DNA from: Athripsodes cinereus
Lineage: Eukaryota > Arthropoda > Insecta > Trichoptera > Leptoceridae
DNA: 64,000 nt
Reading direction: 5' to 3'
Assembly (NCBI GenBank): GCA_947579605.1
Contig: OX388307.1
Location: 22,173,237-22,237,236 of the forward strand
The position numbers were made by a program, and so were the translations under genes. The notes beneath the pieces were generated by a model. The model was not told the origin of the DNA and made no database searches. It worked only from the letters and a program-made list of their open reading frames with translations. Each line of letters opens with the position of its first letter. Within the stretch, counting starts at the first letter, position 1. Positions 32,018 to 43,569 of the stretch are shown here, piece by piece.

Positions 32018-34474
32018 TGCTACGTGAGGACGTGCAATCAAATTGCTACGTGTGTGGTTTCCATTAACCACGCTCTCACATAACAAGTAAATTATGCTTC
32101 GTCCAACGGTCGAACACACAATTTATTACAAAAGCAAAATTAGAACAATGAACAAGGTTTCAAACTGAACTATAAGAAGCAAAATACATATTCTGTATAG
32201 TAATACTGTTATAAATATAGGTCTATATGCTCGTTAAGTAGTCTAAAGATATTAAGAAGTAAAAGGTCTATACTCGTGTTTATGTCTAGGGGTTTCTTAC
32301 AAGTGTATGGGGGCCTTTTACTTGGCTCTGGACGAGAGAGGCCTCTGTGTCATGCTTACCCTTAAGTCCACAAGCAGTCAGGTTACCAGGAACACCTTAC
32401 TCCTTCAGTATACCATTTATAACTTATTGAATAGAATCTTCATATTATGTATCAAGGTAAATTTATAGGTACATCCATGTAAACAACAAAATTATATATA
32501 TATATCATGTGAAACTGAGATTATCAAAAAGTACATTAGACCTTTCCAAGAAAGTGGATATATTATTTCCATCAATGGAGCCTTTCATTTAGCTCTTGGT
32601 TGCCTTCATAGTGAGATAATATGGTCTTCCTCCCAATGGTTGGCCAAGGATTCGAACCTTTGTTACATAACTACTCCGAGTATACACTAGGTTATTGGAA
32701 GATTATATACACGGAGGCGGAGATATGTACTTTAGTATTATTAAGAGTATTGAATCTACTGATGGGTATACAAAATGAATTTCAATAGAAAGATATCGGA
32801 TGGTAAGTGATTTACATTTATTGTGTAAACATATACATTACATAACAATACAGTTACTTTCAAAGTAAATCTGTAGGGAATACTATTCCATACAATACGC
32901 AAAATTATGAAAGTATTGCCATATTTGGATAGAGACAGTAAAACACACAATGGTAATTATTAAAAGACACCAACCTTGGTATTACAAATATAAATCAATA
33001 CCTGGATTATCGTGGGGTCTATAACATGAAATGGGAATCATTCATTCTTCATTCATACTCAAGATCTTATATTATTACACAAAGGAAATTAATATATAGA
33101 TAGTTCAACTATTATATGAACTTAGTTATGAATAAATTATCAATATATATACATCATATATAGTAGTAATATTGTCACTTACAGATAGACTGGCGAGCTG
33201 GATAAGAATAACACAAAGACAAGTATGTTATTGTTAACGTATTTTGGCACTCATAGACGGGAGATGGCAGGATCATGAAAGAAACATACCCTGATGATTC
33301 TATGGCGGTCGCTGGTTATACTCTAGGACGTACAGGAGTGCGGTGATGTCAGAATCAGACAGATCCTGTCCTCAGGACGAAGAGATCGCCACTTCACAAG
33401 TGATAAGAGAAATAATTTACGTTTCAACACTATTCTCAGTGCCAAAGGAATAAGGCGTCACTATTTCCATAGTCTGTCCAAGCATATACGGGTGTTCATT
33501 TAATCACTCTCATAACAAGGGTCGTAACCAGAAAAGTTAAGAGAGGATCTTCACGTTCTCATAAGAATGAGTGTTCATTGATAAACTACTGATGCGCAAT
33601 ATACAGACTCTCGCGTTGAAGATGTATTCGTTCCTTCGGAACCCATTCTTGTTTTAGTTAAATTTATAACACTGAGCAAGTATAAAGAATTGTTTAAGTG
33701 ATTCTTTTATGAATCCTAACAATGAAAAGTTGATCAGAAACAAGGGATTATCTTATTTCACACGGATATGAAAAATGGCGGCAATTGCAACAACCACGCC
33801 CAAAATCATACAAATGCTACATCACTCAAAAAAAAACTCCCAAATGTTATCTTAATATCACTTCGACAACGGAATCTATATGACTCACAGGATACTCAAG
33901 CCTGTTCACGATATTATTTGGTTTATTGATTACTATTGATTATTATTAAGAACGGTTTTAGGGTACACTAATGTTGGCGGTAAATCCGTCCACGCGCATA
34001 ACAATTGACACAGGTTGTTTTAAAGTACATTATTACACGGCACACAACAAGAATTATTTTATGAACGCAGGAAGACAACAAGATTGATCATTACACTGTT
34101 ATGAAGATTGCCTCTAATTATCTAACAATACTATTAACTTGTCGTAATTACTACGATGACTGTCCGCCGCGAGAACAGAGTGGGCACTGGGCCACCCTAT
34201 ACGTGTGGTCTAACCCATCGTAAAGGAGAAACTGTTTGTCATAACTGACTTCGAAAAGACGTTACAAAAAAAGAACATTCCATGGACATCACGTGATAGT
34301 GGTGATGAGTGCACCATTCGTATGCACGAGGATACCCGAGGATTACCGACAAGGTGTAGAGAAAATATAATAATATTATTATTTATTATTGAGTGACGAC
34401 AAAGGACAACTACGAATTATTGGTATAGCAGTGGATATGAACGTATTACGCGTTGAATATTTTAATGCGTAGCA
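32018..34474 (-). repeat. 5' LTR of the gypsy element
   Basis: The promoter-bearing copy of the 2457-bp repeat. It differs from the other copy at two positions that I saw. The tRNA-type B box is repeated at 32648-32658. Confidence 0.92.
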
Positions 34475-34530
34475 ATCCTCAGGATTGAGGGACCGACGGA
34501 GATGACGATCATCTTCATAAAGATTAATTA
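34475..34530 (+). pseudogene. RTE-like LINE 3' end, right part
   Basis: The last codons (P-Q-D, stop at about 34488) and the start of the 3' tail of the fragment at 22567-22782. The reading frame continues exactly across the insertion once one copy of ATCC is discounted, which confirms the insertion boundaries. Confidence 0.7.
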
Positions 34531-36440
34531 TTATATTCATAGCTTACCAGAAACAATCGGAATAAATTTTGTATTAAGAATTTCAAAAAACCTACTACTC
34601 ATGTTTGACCTCTTTTGGACTTCATAAAGAACAATCTCAAAAAACTTTCAATAGCTTAGCAGTATTTTTTTTACATTTTTCTAATTGTTGACGAACAAGA
34701 ATCGAATCACTTTTAAATTTCAACAGAATAAATAATCAAAATCACTTATAACGTATTCGTAAGCCACGAAGTAATAAAGCTCTTTATATTTTAATACGCT
34801 TATAAAAGAATAAGTTTTGTCACAATAAAATTATTTTCCTCAGTATAAACAATGAATAAAGCGTATTTTATGATAGTAGATAATATAGTCTACCTACACG
34901 ATAATAGGTAGGTAGGTAGGTATGTGTTTAGTATCAAAAATCCATTTTGCTCATAGCTCCACTATTACCATAGTCATGAAGTGTATATTATTACATGTAT
35001 ATATGTATAAGTATATATCACTTGAAGCAAACTTACTTTATGAGTCTAAAACAAATATTTGTGCCCCACCGATGTTTTCTTTTCGGCCCGCAAACTCTTT
35101 ACCTATGGCCTTATTATGTTACAGATGATGATAGCGGCCGGACTGTTTGAAACTAAAAAAAGTTGTTATCATGAATCTGAATGGTTTAATTATTTATTTT
35201 TTATATATAAAAATATATAGCTAGGTTTTTGTAATAAACCCAAGCATTATACAAATACAAATTTATTAGAAACATCAAATAAAAAAAACTGGAAATAAAT
35301 GAAAACCGTAAAGAGAAATGAAAACGTATAACGTGAAAAATTGTGGATCTTTTTACTTTAATTAACTATAACTTCTTTTGACTTTGAACCACTCTAGATT
35401 AATCATTCCAGTTAATTCCATTCACCGATAGTCAACCTTTTGAACAGGCATTAACTAGGTAGGCACGAGTATGTTGTAGGTAGGTATATGATACACATAC
35501 ACATGTGAACTTCCTTTAGGAGTGCGTGACACAGAGTTTCGACGCTTATTGAAGGTTTGGTTAAGATTACTCTTTAAACCCGGGCAACATTCCCAATTGC
35601 TCTGCATCCGCATGCTCATCACATGTCTCAGAAATTTTTGAAAATTGTTTAAGTATATCGATTCGAATCGAGCTGAACTATAAATATAACTTTCAAAAAT
35701 TTCATTGGTATTCAGGATAGTTCACATGCCTTATTGCTGAATTGTAGGTGTTAATTATCACTCTACTTATATTCCTGTCAGCGGGCCATATATCTAAGAA
35801 AATATTTTCTGCGGCCCGCTGTACGCTATTGGAATAAATTCGTTTCTCTTAGTCGTATTATATTATGTGATAGATACGACTTTTATATACTGCATGTGCT
35901 CTTATTATAATACAGGAGATAATAGTTTAGAGGCGCAGTGAGCAAACATACTGTTTACCCTTCATCTTGAAGGGCGCTGTTTCTAAACGGTAAATATTGA
36001 AATTTAATCCTTACTCAAACCAATCTGTTTATTCCGCAACCAATATCAACTCTTGAACCACATCTCTCTCACGTAGCAATGAACTCTCTTATGTGTTGAA
36101 AAAGAGAATTTCGCTGATGTGTTATTCTAAGTTCTAGGATATTATAATCAATCCTTATATTGACTTCGGAAGGAGTCGATGAAAACGGGAACGGGATCAA
36201 GGGTGTAAAATAATCATTATGTACATATCTTAAATAATATAACGGAGGTATATAAATGTTCACATGCTCATACATTCGAGGTTTGAATTCCTAAAAGAAT
36301 GCGACGTATTCCTTGGACAGATTAATATCCAATACAGTAGTTTGACATCGAGCAAATGCCAATAGAGAAATTTTTGTGTGTTCAATCTCGAAAAACTTCA
36401 TATACACATGGATCACAGATTTTGCGGGGATAAAAAAATC
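34531..36440. other. AT-rich non-coding DNA with small repeat remnants
   Basis: A TAGG microsatellite is at about 34903-34923. A scrap of the tRNA-derived SINE (TAGGTTTTTGTAATAAACCC) is at 35219-35260, and a scrap of family A at about 35713-35760. Nothing codes. Confidence 0.5.
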
Positions 36441-36602
36441 AATACAAGGTATATAAGGAGCCAAATCTCATGGCTTCGCAACATTCTGGAATAAGCCGGA
36501 ATACGACAAATAGAGGAGTTGTTGCGCAAAACAGAAAGGCCTTCTCCGTGGTGATTGCCAAGATCGGGAGGACCTGATGCGGCACTCGTAGAAGAAGAAG
36601 AA
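36441..36602 (+). mobile_element. LINE 3' end with GAA-repeat tail
   Basis: One frame from 36482 reads to a TGA at 36575 and ends VVAQNRKAFSVVIAKIGRT, similar to the closing residues of RTE-like RT proteins. A GAA-repeat tail (36591-36602) follows after 13 bases, as in the insertion at 13010-13210. It is strongly 5'-truncated. Confidence 0.6.
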
Positions 36603-37586
36603 TTAAGATTCTTTAGTTCAATCTAACTCCAAAAAAAATTTGCAAATAACATAGATAGATAACTGCTTTTAACCTATATATGTAATTTGAGAAATTAGCA
36701 ATGTATTAACTTTAGAAAACAATATATTTTATACATACATACTTTGACGCCTCTTTTTGTGCTGGGTAGATTTTTTTTTATTTATGTAATAAAACTTACT
36801 GATCAGGTCATTTTATAAATTTATAACACTTTGAATCGGTTACTCTTGCAATAAATTATCATTAATGTGATAGATATTATATATCAGAGCTATATTTTCT
36901 TATGTGTAACTCTAATGCATTTCAGTATAGCTATAAAGAAATAATTATCTTCGCTTATGTGAGATATATTTTTGATTAACGGTTTTTATCTCTTTCCAGA
37001 ACTTAAGTAGATTGATACATCAAATTATATATTTATAAATATTTTCCAAGTTTTTTTTGTGTTTAGTTTCTATGAAAATGTAGGCCTAAATAATAATAAA
37101 AATATCCCTATTTTAATATCAAAACTTTCCCCTCGCCTTGTAGTTATGTAGGTACGTATAATGTGTTTGGTTTGTTAGTTTTGGTTAAGTTTTTGATATA
37201 TGGAATCAGACTTTATGATTAATATCCATAGACATACTGAGAGTGGCCAAAACTAAGGAAACTTAAACAAAACAAAACACCATGTGTCCCACAAACATAT
37301 TATTATTGTTTTAGTAGTAGGTATATACTACGAAGACAATAATAATTAATATATATTTATCTTATATGTATTCGCATCAGGATTATTATATTAACATAAT
37401 ACTGATTATATTTATGTAGATATTGATAATCTTAAAAAGTAACACAGCAATGTTTGGATAATTCACACCAATCAAACTAATCTCATGCTACCAACAAAAG
37501 ATATATAAATCTTATTTTATGGATACTAAAAATTAAATACAATGATTAAACACATAAACAAGAAACACCCAGATCCAGAACACATA
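36603..37586. other. AT-rich non-coding DNA
   Basis: No gene, RNA or repeat recognised. Confidence 0.45.
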
Positions 37587-37712
37587 TTATTAAGGGTTGC
37601 ATCCTCCATCATCCATGCATGTAATATAAATGTCATTTCCTGTATCATCCATACTCTTCGTGCAAATTTTTCATAAAGGAATACTCATGGTTTGCTTGAA
37701 GGAATTCTGCCG
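37587..37712 (-). repeat. Dispersed repeat, family C (copy 1)
   Basis: Matches 57896-58045: TATTAAGGGTTGCA, CCTCC, TGTCATTTCC, ATCCATACTCTTC and the end TTTGCTTGAAGG. The other copy borders a TTTATTTA run, so the family probably ends in an A/T-rich tail and is inserted on the minus strand in both places. Origin unknown. Confidence 0.6.
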
Positions 37713-38110
37713 ACATACATACATACATGCGAAATGCGAAACATCTTAAGACTAGATTGAAATCCTTAAAACTAAGTTCAATATTCGTGACCTTGCCATT
37801 TCTACAAACAATTTCTTTCAGACGTAATGTTAATATAAGCTCAGTGTCTAATACAATGAAGAATAAATTATGGCAACACTCGCTCAACATAAAGTCAAAA
37901 AAAAGAAAATGATAGAATGTTAAGTCTCTTTTCTTGTTTTGGATCAGTTGCCTTTAAACGATTGATCTGAAAAATTTCCTGCTGTTATAAGAGAAAAAGA
38001 CATCACAACGGGCATTCGGTTACGTCAAAGACAATTTGCAATATAATTGACATTTTTCTATTTATTCATTGACATCTCAACCTAATAAAAAATCATTCCT
38101 TTGACATTTA
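37713..38110. other. Non-coding DNA
   Basis: Overlapping short frames on both strands only; no gene recognised. Confidence 0.45.
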
Positions 38111-38158
38111 AGTATATTATTTATTACATTATTCATATAATGTAATAAATAATATACT
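38111..38158. repeat. 22-bp perfect palindromic hairpin
   Basis: 38111-38132 and 38137-38158 are exact reverse complements with a 4-base loop (TCAT). The sequence is almost entirely A/T. It could extrude a cruciform. Confidence 0.9.
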
Positions 38159-38212
38159 AAAGGCCTATTGCTTAACTTATTATTATTGACATTCTATAAG
38201 TTCGATCTAAGA

Positions 38213-38400
38213 GTTCGTCGGTAGCCTGGAGGTAGAGTCTCGGCCTTGTGACCAAGGGGTCCGGAATTCGATCCCAGGTGCCAGCAAACTCCCCTTTCAC
38301 GACACAAGCTTTTAGCTTACTGTGAAAGGTGTATAAAGTTGTATTTGGGTTTATAACAAAAACCTAGATAAATCTTTTTTTTTTTAAATAAAAAAAAATT
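38213..38400 (+). mobile_element. tRNA-derived SINE, family B (near full-length)
   Basis: The head is tRNA-like: TAGCCTGGAGGTAGAG in A-box position, an anticodon-arm-like CCTTGTGACCAAGG, then the B box GGAATTCGATCCC. The body (TTTCACGACACAAGC, ACTGTGAAAGGTGTATAA, GGGTTTATAACAAAAACC) and a T/A-rich end follow. Another copy lies at 39222-39390 on the minus strand, a body-only copy at 51336-51407, and a scrap at 35219. Confidence 0.85.
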
Positions 38401-38502
38401 AATGTGTCAGGCTCACGCCATAAATATATTAGTAAATAAAATATAAGAAAAGAGACAAGTGGTCATAAAATGAATCCAGGTAAACTTGATAATAGTCATT
38501 TT

Positions 38503-38585
38503 TAATTTTACTGGCTGGGGACTGAACCTGGGACCTCGAAACTCAAAAAAAAGCGTTTCCCTCACGCCACACTGGAGTATTTCCA
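38503..38585 (-). mobile_element. tRNA-like SINE, second type (copy 1)
   Basis: On the minus strand it reads TGTGGCGTGAGGGAAACGCT then a T-run and the B-box-like AGGTTCAGTCCCC. The head GAGGAAACGCTCTT of the copy at 50385-50556 is similar. Short and damaged. Confidence 0.55.
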
Positions 38586-39221
38586 AAGTTTCAATGTTTA
38601 ACAAAATATTATAATACTTTTAGTATTACATACTTACTTTTATGAAAGCTGATTTTTAATACATCTTATGTTATCTTCCTTATTATCTTGGTCATATAGA
38701 AGAAATCACTCTATCTTGCCACTGCATATCATCCTAATATTTTTAATTTTTGTATAATTTTTTTAACACTGTTGTATAATGATGATGTGCAAAATAATAA
38801 AATAAATAATAGTCCTCTATAAGACTCGTGTGCAAAAAAAAACAAAGTTACTATTTGTATACGTGTATTAAAATGTGTCATGTTGTTTATTTATTGGATT
38901 ACGTATATGTCGTAATGTGCTTGGCTGTATTAATGTAATTAATATCTTAATGTTATTTTGTGGAACTTGTGATTATACATATTATTATATACCTAACTGT
39001 AGTTTATGAACACGCATATGGGATTAACAGATTCAATACAATTAATAAAGTTTTATCACAATTTCATTAATAATCTCTCTACCTATTTTCTCTTCCCACC
39101 GCATCCTTTTAGGGGCAGACAGAAAGGACTGAACGCCAATATGATCCGTCCCTGAATACCACTTTCACTTCCTCCGCAACTATGTATGTATCAGTTTCTT
39201 CAAATTCACGCCGGTTAGCTA
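38586..39221. other. AT-rich non-coding DNA
   Basis: No gene or repeat recognised. Confidence 0.45.
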
Positions 39222-39390
39222 TTTTTTTTTTTAAAAGATATATCTGGGTTTTGAAATAAACCCAAATACAACCGTATACACCTTTCACAGTAAGCTTGTG
39301 TCGTGAAAGGGGAGTTTGCCGGTACCAGGGATCGAACCACGGACCCATTGTTCACGAGGCCGAGACTCTACCTCCAGGCTACCGACGAAC
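39222..39390 (-). mobile_element. tRNA-derived SINE, family B (second copy)
   Basis: Reverse complement of 38213-38400: CTACCTCCAGGCTACCGACG at the head end, a B box (GGTTCGATCCCTGG on the minus strand), CACCTTTCACAGTAAGC and a terminal T-run at 39222-39232. Only about 0.8 kb from the first copy and in the opposite orientation. Confidence 0.85.
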
Positions 39391-39555
39391 CTATGCTGAA
39401 CCACTATTAAGATTTTATGTTTTTAAATATTTGTGAAATTTAGGACATATAAGAATCGTTGATTAAACATTTTCAAAGAATGAATAATAACAAAACTTCA
39501 ATCAAATTTAAGTATTAGAGAACTTGATAAATTGTGCATCCCAAACATAGAAAAA

Positions 39556-39821
39556 TCTATATAAATAAAAATGAATTGACCATGTATGTTCCACCATAAC
39601 TTGAGAACGGCTCAACCGAATTGGCTGATTCTTTTTTTGTTATGTTTGTTATTATCAGGAGACTGTTTGCATAAAAGGATATTTTTGAAAAATCCAACGG
39701 AAAAGTCGGAAGTTTGCATTATATTTTTGTGTGAATATGACGTTTGTATGACAGTTCCGCTGTCACGTGTTGCCATAACGAAAAATTAATCTACCTGGCG
39801 ACGCCGGATAGGGACATCTAG
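39556..39821 (+). mobile_element. Non-autonomous Helitron, 266 bp
   Basis: Starts TCTATATAAATAAAAATGAA and ends CTAG. It is inserted between A (39555) and T (39822) with no target duplication, exactly as Helitrons do. A short GC hairpin (GGCG-A-CGCC, 39797-39805, extendable by a C-G pair) lies 12 bases before the end, the usual 3' terminator. The interior segment TTGAGAACGGCTCAACCGAA is characteristic of widespread insect Helitrons. It has no Rep/helicase ORF; it is mobilised in trans by rolling-circle transposition. Confidence 0.88.
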
Positions 39822-40320
39822 TAAAAAAAATATTGACTGAAGATAATAGAGAAAAATAATAAAAAGCTAAGAAGAGCGTAATATGTATACCTTATAACTT
39901 ATAATATGCATGATGAAATCTTCTTTCCCAACTTTACTAAAGAGGTGATATAAAGTATCATGGTAGGTATGTTGTATATTCAGTATTCAGATTTGTTGAG
40001 AAAGTTTTAAGTAGGAACATCAAAAATCAAAATAACTTTGATTGTTTTCAGTAGTGAACTTTCAAAGTCGCGAAAAGATGACAAAGACGATAACATAACT
40101 TGTACTCGCTTCATATTTTCGTTTTATTTCAATTTTTATTATTTAAATTTTTCAAGTAGATATGAATACAAATTCATGTTCGGTTATTTCACATTCAGTT
40201 AGATTTTGTAAATATAGCCTTCAACATTACATATAAAAAAAAACAAAGTTTTTCCATTCATTACCTCTTATAAGTAAAATGAATTAACCTATTCATTACG
40301 TTTCTTTGGATATTGATTAA
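39822..40320. other. AT-rich non-coding DNA
   Basis: No gene or repeat recognised. Confidence 0.45.
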
Positions 40321-40580
40321 TACTACTACTACTATATCATCACGGCATATCTTACTAGTGTGGTAGCCAGCAGACCAGTTGCATGCAAAAAAAAACACAA
40401 GCTGTCCTCTTCGTGTCAACACATTCATAAAATCAACACATTCAGGATGGGTGGCAAACCCCATCGCTGAATTTAAGATGTAAAATGTCTTAATGTTTTC
40501 GAACACTTGCCTTTTACAGGACACTCGAAAACTTACGGAGAAGAGTGGGAGACCAATTCTATACCGGTGCTCCACGGGAT
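40321..40580 (-). repeat. Dispersed retroposon, family A (full-length copy)
   Basis: Runs from an ACT-repeat tail (40321-40333) through GTGGTAGCCAGCAGACCAG, TCAGGATGGGTGGCAAACCC, TTCGAACACTTGCCTTTTAC and AGAAGAGTGGGAGACCAATT to the start CCACGGGAT. Same ends as the copies at 56345 and 57394. GATTA occurs on both sides but is too short to prove a target duplication. Confidence 0.8.
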
Positions 40581-41049
40581 AGATTAGTGCCTAATGTTAT
40601 TTATAGTGAAATGTAATAATAATATTATGTTCGAGTCAAACTTTCATACAAATGGAAAAGTGACGTGAATTTTAGAACACTTATGGGGTTTGTGATAAAA
40701 ATAGTTCTTCTTTCATAAAAGTAACGAAAATTTAGAATATAATGTAAAATAATAGTTTACCTACTAGTAGACTATGGATATGTTCAAATAACCGCTGTAC
40801 GAACTAAGTTGTTTGACTTCTGAAATTTTCATACTAAAGGTCACCGCAGAATGGGTGATTTGTGTGTGTGTGAGTGAACTACTTTTAAAACATAAATAGA
40901 CATTGAAAATGAGAAAATCCATATCAGACTCCTACGTAAATTCAATAATTCATTTAACCCTCTACTATACGTATTTTTTAATATTAATTAGGCATTCCAC
41001 CCAAAAGTGAGTGATTTTGCAAAATAACTATACGTCTGTAAATTTAAGA
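40581..41049. other. Non-coding DNA
   Basis: A short TG microsatellite at about 40860-40871; otherwise nothing recognised. Confidence 0.45.
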
Positions 41050-41245
41050 ATAACATATAGTCCTGGCTGGGACATGTTTTGAGAATGCCCAATGATAGTT
41101 GGCCAAAAAAGCACTGTTCTTCCGTTCGCAAGGATTCCAATTGCAAGAGGTGACACAATTGGTGCGGAGACGCTCTGAATGGAGGAGGCTGGTTTCTGCC
41201 CTGTGCTCCCGAGAGGAGCGTTGAGGGTGATGAGATGAGATGAGA
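41050..41245 (+). mobile_element. LINE 3' end with GATGA-repeat tail
   Basis: One frame gives WLGHVLRMPNDSWPKKH and then SSVRKDSN, typical of the RT C-terminus. After a frameshift near 41147 a second frame gives EVTQLVRRRSEWRRLVSALC, ending with a stop at 41222-41224. The tail is GATGA-type. Relatives: 46226-46527 (minus), 18713 (minus, old) and 41940-42017 (plus, old). Confidence 0.75.
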
Positions 41246-41939
41246 GATGTGTATTTTTTAAGTTTCAAAATTATAATAAAATACTGAATAATATTCTTCA
41301 AAAATAGTTTGTGTATATTTAGCACTTGTAGTAAAAAATCCATTCTTCCGATGTCATTCTCATATTTTGTCAGGATGCCATCAAGGACATCATAATTCTG
41401 ATTGACGAATTGGAGCAATATTGATTTTATGCTACACTAACTTTTATTGGACATTGATGAAGATCTGTTCGATCTGCTTATTCTTATAAACGTATTAATC
41501 GAAAGCAGTTATATGCGAGTTAAGGCTTTTCATAAATTTATCAAATCATGAAGAGTTAAATGGACGTAAAATATAATTGAATTCGGGTAAATTTTTGCTA
41601 ATGTATTTCATGTAAATGGACACAAGAATGAATAGGAAGGAGTGAGAGAAAGTAGGGAAAGTATGAACATATCTATACAGTGTAGGTATGTAGATAGATA
41701 CACTGTATAAAAGGGAATAAATGATGTGTAAGGATTGTGGGTACTTGTGTCTTCCATTAAATTTACAGTCTGTGTTTGACAAAGTGCGATAATAATCAAC
41801 AGCAAAACAAACAACACCGCAAAAGTTGAATAATCTCACAGCTTATACAATACATGTAAAGTTGTAGGTTCCTTTGGAAAGTTGAACTATGATTCTCGAT
41901 AAAATAAAATTACAACGGCATCAGAATGTAAAGAATATC
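41246..41939. other. Non-coding DNA
   Basis: Overlapping minus-strand frames at 41546-41839 have no recognisable domain. A short inverted repeat (ATACAGTGTA near 41674, TACACTGTAT near 41699) is present. Confidence 0.45.
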
Positions 41940-42017
41940 GTAGGGAAGGTGAATCAATTGGCGAAAAAATTCTATGAATTGAGAGGCTAATTTCTGACCT
42001 GTGCTCCCTGGTCTAGC
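41940..42017 (+). mobile_element. Old LINE 3' end fragment
   Basis: ATTGAGAGGCTAATTTCTGA then CCTGTGCTCCC and TAGCGTTTA parallel TGGAGGAGGCTGGTTTCTGC, CCTGTGCTCCC and GAGCGTTGA of 41180-41224. The two copies lie about 700 bp apart in the same orientation. Confidence 0.6.
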
Positions 42018-43017
42018 GTTTACTTGACATTATTCTTAGATTCGTGTAGGTAAATGATGAAGAATATTTTATTACCAAGAGTCGAAGGAATATATGTGTA
42101 GGCTTATTGGGTTGGAGCCTTAAATTACATAAAAAAACCATGTGAGGGAATTTTTTTTTTGACAACTGTGTAACGCTTATTTTCTTTTTGAGTGAAAATA
42201 GTAGTTCAGTACTCTGTTCTCATTTTTTGTCTGTCTAAATCCGAGATGATGTCTGTTTTTTATTTATCTATATTCCACACTTAACATAAATATCTGCACT
42301 GCTTGAACCAATGCTCCCAATTGTGCAATGCCAATGATTGAGTTACGAACATAAAATAATAGATATTTTTAACGAAAACAATTATCGACTTTGCATTCTT
42401 TTTCGAGATAATTTGACCGAAAATATCCATGCCTTATCTACATAATAATCGAGATAGAGAGAACCAGGAAATAGTATTTGTTTTTGTTGCAAGTAGTTAC
42501 AAGTATTTTAATAATACTCTTAGTGTCCCTGCTTGACTGTTCCCCGTCAGTTCAATTTATCTCGGGAATTAATTGTGGGTCATTCTGTGGATGTTGTAAC
42601 ACATAATGTTAATGATAGTAGTACCAAAACCAAGAGGACCAAAGGAACTTTGTGCAATGAATGTATACATATTAATATGACAGAGACTAAAAGATTTACA
42701 TGTTATTATAAGCACACACATTTGTGGGAAACCTAAATAAGTATCTCATTTATTTATGAAATATGTTGTGACAGCGAAAATAATTATAAACATGTATCAT
42801 ATCTTTATTTCAGATTTTATAGTCGTAATGTCGTAATAATTTATTTGAGTTCTCTGTGAAGAATAGGATTCACTCTTTTTATTCTATTGAACATACTAAA
42901 AGTTTTTTGGAAAATATTTCTAGCTAATCTTTCTACCTTTTACAAAGCTATTAGTTCGTGTATAAGTTGTTCTTCCAACCGTTTCCCCAATTCTGGAATC
43001 GTGATCTGCTGATAGTC
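42018..43017. other. AT-rich non-coding DNA
   Basis: No gene or repeat recognised; the 67-codon frame at 42533-42736 has no known domain. Confidence 0.4.
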
Positions 43018-43490
43018 TCATGGGCATAAATTGAAGGAGATACATCTAGGAGCTACGTCCAACGCATTGTTATTCTGCCTCCGAGGTCTTTGAACTGGCG
43101 TGGTTCCTGTCATGAACAGATTTTCAATACTTTCATCTCCCCTGTGTGCGATGTGACTGAAGAACTGCAGAATTCTTTGAGGCTAGATTACGGAAAACCT
43201 TTGTGTGATGCTAAGTTCTTCCGAAATGGAGAAATTATTTCTGTTATTGGTTTTGTTTTTTTCTATTTGAATGTATTAGTGCATTTTTTATATATATTTA
43301 TAGACTGTTTGTATTATTGATTTGTCAAACTTATGTATTATACCTACCTATTGTAAAAGGCAAATTGCCGTTTATTGATCAAATAAACAAATAAATAAAT
43401 AAAATAAATAAATCGTTCTTCTGGGGGTGCATGGTATCTGCAACATCAGCACCACATTTCAAAGGCGTTTATTGGAGATGTCTTCATCGT
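43018..43490 (-). pseudogene. RTE-like LINE fragment, interrupted
   Basis: On the minus strand the upper part (43425-43490) reads INAFEMWC, matching the conserved AFEMWCWRR of RTE-like RT but with an in-frame stop in place of W. The lower part (43176-43018) reads RILQFFSHIAHRGDESIENL then FMTGTTPVQRPRRQ, homologous to FGHIARREHENLERVVITG at 22567. The two are separated by about 240 bp of other sequence (43177-43415) that looks like a later insertion. Confidence 0.65.
43177..43415 (+). mobile_element. LINE or retroposon 3' end with AAATA-repeat tail
   Basis: Ends in GATCAAATAAACAAATAAAT plus further AAATA units, a tail common to Jockey/CR1-type 3' ends. It sits inside the RTE-like fragment, in the opposite orientation. 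The preceding open frame has a hydrophobic end that I do not recognise. Boundaries are approximate. Confidence 0.5.
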
Positions 43491-43569
43491 GATGTTCCTG
43501 CATTTTACAAGTCATCCAATACTATTTAAAATTACAAAACTGACATAGGTCAATCGAGGTTTGAGTTCT

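Larger units (their letters stand above)
22779..34478 (-). mobile_element. Full-length Ty3/gypsy LTR retrotransposon
   Basis: An 11.7-kb element on the minus strand. The 2457-bp LTRs (32018-34474 upstream, 22783-25239 downstream) are flanked by a 4-bp target duplication ATCC (22779-22782, 34475-34478). Order on the minus strand: LTR, priming site, gag (31183-30101), -1 frameshift, pol with protease, RT, RNase H and integrase in that order (ending 26853), 1.6 kb of non-coding sequence, polypurine tract, LTR. Protease before RT and integrase last places it in Ty3/gypsy. Two LTR differences were seen (23437/32672 and 24437/33672 regions), and the ORFs are open, so it may be active. No env-like gene was found. 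Confidence 0.93.

Noticed and set aside
39586..39789. 67-codon frame inside the Helitron
   Set aside because: Falls within a known non-coding Helitron segment; no Rep or helicase motif.
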